Assembly: GCA_031266495.1 (NCBI GenBank)
Contig: JAISAX010000721.1
Coordinates: 1 to 10,926, forward strand
Reading direction: 5' to 3'
Length of the DNA stretch: 10,926 nucleotides
Origin: Opitutaceae bacterium
GTDB taxonomy: Bacteria; Verrucomicrobiota; Verrucomicrobiae; Opitutales; Opitutaceae
Below, one piece after another: positions 5,992 through 10,926 of the stretch (position 1 is the stretch's first letter; the number at the start of each line of letters is the position of its first letter). The translations under genes and the position numbers were made by a program. Under the pieces are notes generated by a model that saw only the letters and a program-made list of their open reading frames with translations, had not been told where the DNA came from and searched no databases.

Positions 5992-6894
5992 TCAGATTCC
6001 GGTGATGCGGCGGCGAAGCAGGAAGACTCCCGCGGCGAGGGTGCCGACACCAAGAGCGGCGGTGTGCGGTTCGGGAATGTTGCTGATGAGCAGGTCGCTC
6101 TGCCCGAGCGCCGTGTTGGAGAGGCGGACTTCGTCGATGAGGCCGGTCCAGACGCCGCCGCCGAGGCTGGTGGTGGCACCGATCCGGAATGTTGTCGTTG
6201 AATTGTAGATACCGGTTACCGATTGCGGACCGGTAGTGATGATTTGCAAGAACGCTTCAGGGCTGGCAAGGTCCTGGATGTAGAATGTGACGGTTGCGGA
6301 GGTGGGTTCCAGGGTGTCGTTAAAGGCAAGGGACGCGGCGACGTAGTAATCGACACCTGCTGACAGGGTGATGCCTGAACTGAAGGTGAGGCTGTCGGTG
6401 CCGGTGGATGAGATCTGGAGAATGAGTTTGTTGGCTCCGACAGAGGCTCCGGACGTGCCGGAGACACCCAAAAGCCATCCGAGATTTTTGCTGTCTGATC
6501 CCCATTGGGAGGCGATGATTCGCGAACCGGCTCCGGCCTGGAAAGAGCCGGCGTTGATCATGGCTTCGATGGTGAAGTCCTGCACCGTGAGAAGGGCGGT
6601 GTCGGCGAGCGAGAAGTTGGTAATGGAACCGTTGGCGAATTTCGCGGCCTGCGTGTTGGCGGCGTTGGTGGCGGGGACCGGATTGAGGAAGTTTGAGCCG
6701 GCGCCGGTGTCGGGGAGTGCCTGGGCGGTGGTGCTGTTGTTGTTGGTCAGCGTGAGGTTGTTGCCGCTGGAATCGGTTGTGAAGGCTCCGTCTTCAAACC
6801 GCCAGTAGCCAACGGTGGACGCGGCAGCGGTGAGTGTCAGGGCGGCGGTGGCAAGCCCTGCGAGGAGGGCGGTGATCATCGGTTTTTTGTTCAT
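5992..6894 (-). CDS. Secreted LamG-like protein with PEP-CTERM anchor
   Basis: The 300-residue protein begins with a Sec signal peptide (MNKKPMITALLAGLATAALT, cut near residue 26). A LamG/concanavalin A-like jelly-roll follows (about 27-265): GYWRFEDGAFTTDSSGN at the start, FTIEAMINAG in the middle, and the family's closing GLIDEVRLSNTAL at 251-263. It ends in a PEP-CTERM sorting tag: IPEPHTAA (273-280), a hydrophobic helix (about 278-293) and RRR (294-296). PEP-CTERM proteins are processed by exosortase and are tied to surface or exopolysaccharide export. No exosortase is in the window. LamG folds often bind sugars, and the neighbouring glycosidase also ends in one, so a role in holding or recognising the same glycan is likely but unproven. 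There is no Shine-Dalgarno; a TATAAA in the 163-bp leader may be a -10 box. Confidence 0.9.
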   Translation of the reverse strand: MNKKPMITALLAGLATAALTLTAAASTVGYWRFEDGAFTTDSSGNNLTLTNNNSTTAQALPDTGAGSNFLNPVPATNAANTQAAKFANGSITNFSLADTALLTVQDFTIEAMINAGSFQAGAGSRIIASQWGSDSKNLGWLLGVSGTSGASVGANKLILQISSTGTDSLTFSSGITLSAGVDYYVAASLAFNDTLEPTSATVTFYIQDLASPEAFLQIITTGPQSVTGIYNSTTTFRIGATTSLGGGVWTGLIDEVRLSNTALGQSDLLISNIPEPHTAALGVGTLAAGVFLLRRRITGI

Positions 6895-7016
6895 GGCAGT
6901 GTCTGTTTTTTGTAGTTTATATCAGGATACGATTTGGTCCGGATTTGTTGATGGGCGCAGGCAGGGCCTGCTCGGGAATGTGCGTCGGGTGAATCAGTGC
7001 GGATTGGTTATGCTCC

Positions 7017-7032
7017 GGGGGGGGGGGGGGGG
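7017..7032. repeat. Run of 16 G in an intergenic gap
   Basis: Sixteen consecutive G are followed by GA-rich sequence, 25 bp beyond the stop of the pseudopilin gene and 122 bp before the ATG of the PEP-CTERM gene. On the transcribed (leftward) strand it is a poly-C tract. Such tracts slip in replication and are also hard to sequence, so the exact length is unsafe. Confidence 0.85.
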
Positions 7033-7057
7033 AGGGAGCGGACGGACGGGCGGGCGG

Positions 7058-7783
7058 TTATTTGGTCCAGCGGAAGGTGTAGTGCGTGGATTCCAGTTCT
7101 CCGGGGATGATTTCCTGAAAGGCTACGTGGCCGTCCACGAAGACAACGTTGAAGCGGTTTTTACCTCGTTCGGTGTACCAGTAAAGGGAGTCGGGAACTT
7201 GAGCCGGATCGTCTCCGTATCGGGCCAGATAATACGCACCGGCTTCATAACTGGCGATTTGCCGCGAGGGTTCCTTGATATCGGTGGGGCGCAGGCCGCG
7301 GCCGGCTTTGCTGCTGTCGATCATCATGCAAAAATCCTTGAGCGTGCCGCTCGCCGAGGGGACCTGATCGAGCCTGAGATTGGCGTAACCGTAGGAACTA
7401 CCGTTGGTGTTGTAGCGGCTGTCGTCCCCCCGGTCGGCGGGGCTGTGGCAGACGGGCAGGGCGTCGGGCATGATGTCGGGGTTTTGAACGCCGAGATAGG
7501 GATTCAGGAGGCGTTTGTTCGCCGTCCAGGTGACGTTGCCGCCTTTTTTGCCAGCGAGAGCGTGGATGCTTTGTACGGTCCATTTTGGATACGCGCGGTT
7601 GTCGATCGCGTAGAGTGTGAGGGCGGAGCCGATCTGGCGCAGGTTGCTGGCGGAAACGGCGCGTTGCGCCGAACGCCGGACTTTGCCAACCGTGGGGATA
7701 ATGATGGCGGCGAGAATGCCGATAATGACAATCACGGCAAGGAGTTCGATCAGGGTGAAGGCACATGCATAACGGGTTTTCAT
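7058..7783 (-). CDS. Type IV pilin-like pseudopilin with FVDGHV motif
   Basis: The 241-residue protein has a class III signal sequence: a short basic leader MKTRYACA, then FTLIELLAVIVIIGILAAIIIP with the conserved Glu at mature position 5 (E13), followed by an amphipathic helix (VGKVRRSAQRAVSASNLRQIGSAL). Cleavage by prepilin peptidase would fall after Ala8, where Gly is usual. The C-terminal half has the layout of the large Planctomycetes/Verrucomicrobia family of G-type pseudopilins, ending in NVVFVDGHV (212-220), the DG-motif block. Such proteins occur in many paralogues per genome, often singly beside carbohydrate or PEP-CTERM genes, and their exact role is unsettled. A part in a type II secretion-like assembly at the surface is the common guess. 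No other secretion gene is nearby. No Shine-Dalgarno precedes the ATG. Confidence 0.93.
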   Translation of the reverse strand: MKTRYACAFTLIELLAVIVIIGILAAIIIPTVGKVRRSAQRAVSASNLRQIGSALTLYAIDNRAYPKWTVQSIHALAGKKGGNVTWTANKRLLNPYLGVQNPDIMPDALPVCHSPADRGDDSRYNTNGSSYGYANLRLDQVPSASGTLKDFCMMIDSSKAGRGLRPTDIKEPSRQIASYEAGAYYLARYGDDPAQVPDSLYWYTERGKNRFNVVFVDGHVAFQEIIPGELESTHYTFRWTK

Positions 7784-7831
7784 GGGGCGAAAGGAGTATG
7801 GATGTATGAGGAATTATCAATTCAGGCGCAT

Positions 7832-7873
7832 GGGAAGGAAGGAGGGAGGGGGAGGGGGGGGAGGGGGGAGGGA
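7832..7873. repeat. 42-nt pure purine tract (G-quadruplex/triplex-prone)
   Basis: Forty-two uninterrupted purines on the + strand contain successive G blocks of 3, 5, 8 and 6 separated by single A. This meets the simple pattern for a G-quadruplex and for intramolecular triplex DNA. It fills nearly half of the 98-bp gap between the regulator stop and the pseudopilin ATG. On the leftward mRNA it would be a pyrimidine tract. Confidence 0.85.
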
Positions 7874-7881
7874 TAATAATA

Positions 7882-9129
7882 CTACGGAGCGGGCAGCGAG
7901 GCGACGGACTGGCGCGGCACAAGCCGTCCGCGCACGAGATGCACCGAGGGCGAACGTTTTTGCGCCGGTTTGCCAATCATGTCCGCAAGCAGTTCGGCTG
8001 CCGTGCGCGCCACGCCGACCAGATCCAGATCAAAACTGGTCAGTTGCGGGACAAGCGTCTCGCAAAGAGTGGTCACGTTATCAAATCCGGCCACGCTTAT
8101 ATCATCCGGAATGCGCAGGCCGCGGGCGGCAAGGGCAGTATATACGCCGTGCGCCATCCAGTCGTTCGCCGCCAGGATCGCGGTGGGGCGGCTCGCGGAT
8201 GGGAGGGCGAGCAGGCGGTCCAGCGCCGGACCCATGTCGGGCGAGGTTTGTTCCGGCTCGTGAATCTTGTTCGCCGGTTTTTCCACCATGCTGACCAGCG
8301 CCAGGTCGTAGGCCGATTTCTGGCGCAGGCAGTTCTCGTAGCCCTGAAAACGTCCGATAAACATGGAGTGCCGCGAGTCGGAACACAAAAAGGCGATGCG
8401 CCGGTGGCCCTTCTCCCAAAAATATCCGGTCATCGACCAGCCCGCGCCGTGGTTGTCGGGCGCGATTTGCGGGAAGGACACTGCGGGATTGTTCACCGAG
8501 ACCAGCACAACAGGCAGGTTGACAGGCAATTGGCCGAGAAACCCGGGGAGTCCGTGCGCGGTCTTGACCAGCAGGCCGTCGATCTTGTGTTCGGCCACGC
8601 ACCGCGGGAGAGAGGCACCCCCGTCAGACGACAGTTCCATAAGGGCATGAAAACCGGAGCGTTGGCAGCCTTCCTCGACGCCCACCATGTACGACGCCAC
8701 GAGCGGATGGTCGCGCCAGGCGGGATTGTTGTCCGCAAGCACGATGCCGATGTTGCGGGTGCGCGACATCGGCGCGGCAGCGTCGCCGGGTGTTCCCGCC
8801 GCCTCCGCGAGGGCGCCACCGGATTGGGCCTGGCTGATGGCGGCGGGCATGTTGCGGACGACGCGGGTGCCGGTGCGGGTGCGGCGTTCGACAAGGCCTT
8901 CGTGCACCATGAGCGCGATGGCCTTGTTGACGGTGCCCGAACTGCACGCGAAGCGGGCCGCGAGTTTGGCTTCGTTGGGCAGGCGCTCGCCGGTTTTCCA
9001 GACTCCGCCAAGCACCTCTTGCCGCAATTCCGCATGAATCGACTCCACCTTGCCCGCCAGGCGGACGGCAGAATGCGCAGGGAAAACCGGATCGGCAACG
9101 GTGGCAACGGCGGCGGCAACGGAACTCAT
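7882..9129 (-). CDS. GntR-type HTH / LacI-type sugar-sensing regulator
   Basis: The 415-residue transcription factor has an N-terminal winged helix of the GntR type (about 25-92: VWKTGERLPNEAKLAARF, SSGTVNKAIALMVHEGLVERRTRTGT). A variable Ala/Gly-rich linker (about 94-122) follows. The C-terminal domain is a periplasmic-binding-protein-like ligand domain of the LacI/GalR type (from RTRNIGIVLADN at 123 to about 405, with HKIDGLLV, GHRRIAFL, ILAANDWMAHGVY, IPDDISVAGFDN, and the usual LVPRQS end). This architecture, as in Bacillus AraR, binds a sugar and controls carbohydrate genes. It heads a row of same-strand genes for a secreted glycosidase and surface proteins, which are its likely targets. 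ATG 9129 gives about 24 residues before the winged helix. No Shine-Dalgarno is visible. The AT-rich gap upstream probably carries its promoter and its own operator. Confidence 0.93.
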   Translation of the reverse strand: MSSVAAAVATVADPVFPAHSAVRLAGKVESIHAELRQEVLGGVWKTGERLPNEAKLAARFACSSGTVNKAIALMVHEGLVERRTRTGTRVVRNMPAAISQAQSGGALAEAAGTPGDAAAPMSRTRNIGIVLADNNPAWRDHPLVASYMVGVEEGCQRSGFHALMELSSDGGASLPRCVAEHKIDGLLVKTAHGLPGFLGQLPVNLPVVLVSVNNPAVSFPQIAPDNHGAGWSMTGYFWEKGHRRIAFLCSDSRHSMFIGRFQGYENCLRQKSAYDLALVSMVEKPANKIHEPEQTSPDMGPALDRLLALPSASRPTAILAANDWMAHGVYTALAARGLRIPDDISVAGFDNVTTLCETLVPQLTSFDLDLVGVARTAAELLADMIGKPAQKRSPSVHLVRGRLVPRQSVASLPAP

Positions 9130-9159
9130 TGCCGCCGATGTTGGCGCATCGAGTAAGGA

Positions 9160-9285
9160 ATGTCGAGAAATAAATTATTCAAAAATCAGGAAATGAATCT
9201 ATGAAATCTTGCAATTTATGAATCAATTTGCGTTTTATTATCATGTTACGATTGATTAATTATTCAGAAAAAATATGGGTATGAG
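9160..9285. promoter_or_regulatory. AT-rich divergent promoter region with repeated motifs
   Basis: About 125 bp, strikingly AT-rich beside GC-rich genes, separate the divergent regulator and truB genes. Within it are ATGAATC at 9193-9199 and 9218-9224 (25 bp apart), AATTATTCA at 9173-9181 and 9258-9266 (85 bp apart), and an imperfect 14-bp palindrome TGATTAATTATTCA at 9253-9266 with one symmetric mismatch. These are candidate binding sites for the adjacent regulator, which is likely autoregulated. I could not fix a convincing -35/-10 pair for either direction. The rest of the gap (9286-9417) is GC-rich with a 9-C run and shows nothing else. Confidence 0.5.
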
Positions 9286-9417
9286 CATCCAGCCATGCCA
9301 TGGCTTTGCTTGCTGAATGTCCATTTTTCGAGATGCGCCCCTCCCAAATCCCCCCCCCTCCCCGGACTTTCTCCTCGCCCCGAACCAGCGGGTGCCCGTT
9401 ACTTCCGGACTTTTTCC

Positions 9418-10146
9418 ATGCTCGTACCGCCCAAAGAACTCGAAGGCGTCCTGCTCATCGACAAGCCCACGGACCATACCTCGCACGACGTCATTGCGCG
9501 TCTGCGCGGCATCCTGCACATGAAACGCATCGGGCACGCCGGCACGCTCGACCCGATGGCAACCGGGCTCCTCGTCATCCTCGTCGGCAAGGCCACCAGC
9601 CTCTCGCAGTACCTCATGAGCGCCGACAAGAGTTACACCGGCACCGTTACCCTCGGCAAAACCACCAACACCCAGGACGCCGAAGGCGAGATGCTCGAAA
9701 CCCGCCCTGTCCCCCCGCTCACCGAGGCGCAAGTCGCCGCCGCCCTGCGCGCGATGCTCGGCGACCAGTACCAGATGCCGCCCATGTTCTCCGCCATCAA
9801 GATCGACGGCGTGCCTCTCTACAAATCCGCCCGCAAGGGCGAGGACATCGAACGCGAACCGCGCTTCATCCGCGTCAGCCAGTTCGACCTCACCCGCTGG
9901 CAATCGCCCGAAATCGATTTCCGGGTAAAAGTCAGCAAAGGCACCTACGTGCGCACCCTCGCGCACGATCTCGGCGAGAAACTCGGTTGCGGCGGCCACC
10001 TCTCCGCCTTGCGCCGCACCGCCTGCGGTCCGCTCACGATCGACCGCGCCGTAACCCTCGAAGCACTACAAAAGATGTCGCGTCCCGAGATCGAAAAAAC
10101 ACTGCTCCCCGGCCATCAGGTCGCGCCGCGCGTGGCGGCGGGGTGA
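9418..10146 (+). CDS. truB: tRNA pseudouridine(55) synthase TruB
   Basis: The 242-residue enzyme isomerises U55 of the tRNA T loop. All family landmarks are present in order: [16 protein letters not shown] (10-25), the catalytic [12 protein letters not shown] box with nucleophile D45, [20 protein letters not shown] with the base-stacking Tyr (Y73), [13 protein letters not shown], and the C-terminal [21 protein letters not shown] 9418 begins directly at the conserved domain and gives the normal length of the short-form enzyme. An in-frame ATG at 9295 would add 41 residues of Pro/Arg-rich sequence without family support. ribF follows 17 bp downstream on the same strand, a pairing common in bacteria. 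The usual upstream partners rbfA and infB are absent; instead a carbohydrate regulator diverges from it. No Shine-Dalgarno is seen. Confidence 0.96.
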   Translation: MLVPPKELEGVLLIDKPTDHTSHDVIARLRGILHMKRIGHAGTLDPMATGLLVILVGKATSLSQYLMSADKSYTGTVTLGKTTNTQDAEGEMLETRPVPPLTEAQVAAALRAMLGDQYQMPPMFSAIKIDGVPLYKSARKGEDIEREPRFIRVSQFDLTRWQSPEIDFRVKVSKGTYVRTLAHDLGEKLGCGGHLSALRRTACGPLTIDRAVTLEALQKMSRPEIEKTLLPGHQVAPRVAAG

Positions 10147-10163
10147 GGCACCCGGTTTCCCGA

Positions 10164-10926
<763 letters not shown>

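Noticed and set aside
6815..7876. 353-residue + strand frame across the pseudopilin gene
   Set aside because: It is antisense to the pseudopilin, passes through the 16-G run and the purine tract, and has low-complexity Gly-rich content.
7939..9156. 405-residue + strand frame opposite the regulator
   Set aside because: An Arg/His/Gly-rich antisense shadow of a clear GntR/LacI regulator.
9256..9999. 247-residue leftward frame opposite truB
   Set aside because: Antisense shadow. truB is confirmed by its catalytic box and all family motifs.

Overview
The window looks like a high-GC Verrucomicrobiota genome, most likely Opitutaceae or a close relative. This is inferred from the gene types rather than from a marker gene. 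The pointers are a lone type IV-pilin-like protein with a terminal FVDGHV motif, a PEP-CTERM protein with a LamG-like domain, a GntR/LacI hybrid regulator beside a very large secreted carbohydrate-active protein, and a general lack of Shine-Dalgarno sequences.

Left part (1-2352), accessory. An intact CAU-anticodon tRNA (probably tRNA-Ile2) at 111-186 is followed on the same strand by a decayed tyrosine recombinase (about 287-1116). Next come an apparently intact higB-higA toxin-antitoxin pair (1202-1847), a strong bidirectional terminator, two tiny leftward ORFs (one a two-helix membrane protein) and a long GC-rich hairpin (2310-2352). I read this as the remains of an integrative element that entered at the tRNA. 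No second attachment site is visible. Bases 1-110 hold no gene I can support.

Middle part (2474-9129), a leftward carbohydrate locus. In transcription order it encodes a GntR/LacI-type sugar-responsive regulator, a single pseudopilin, a secreted LamG-like PEP-CTERM protein, and an 1111-residue secreted protein joining a right-handed beta-helix, a clan GH-A glycosidase barrel and a C-terminal LamG-like domain. The gaps (98-182 bp) suggest co-regulation rather than one tight operon. They carry unusual DNA: a pure purine tract, a run of 16 G, and a pair of inverted REP-like hairpins with a compensatory base change. Two long C tracts sit exactly in the inter-domain linkers of the large protein. 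A plausible reading is that the regulator senses a sugar released by the large enzyme and the other proteins act at the cell surface. The substrate is not readable from sequence.

Right part (9130-10926), housekeeping. An AT-rich divergent intergenic region leads to truB (tRNA pseudouridine 55 synthase) and ribF (riboflavin kinase/FAD synthetase). ribF runs into 37 consecutive G residues at the window end. This is almost certainly a sequencing or assembly artefact and not real coding sequence.
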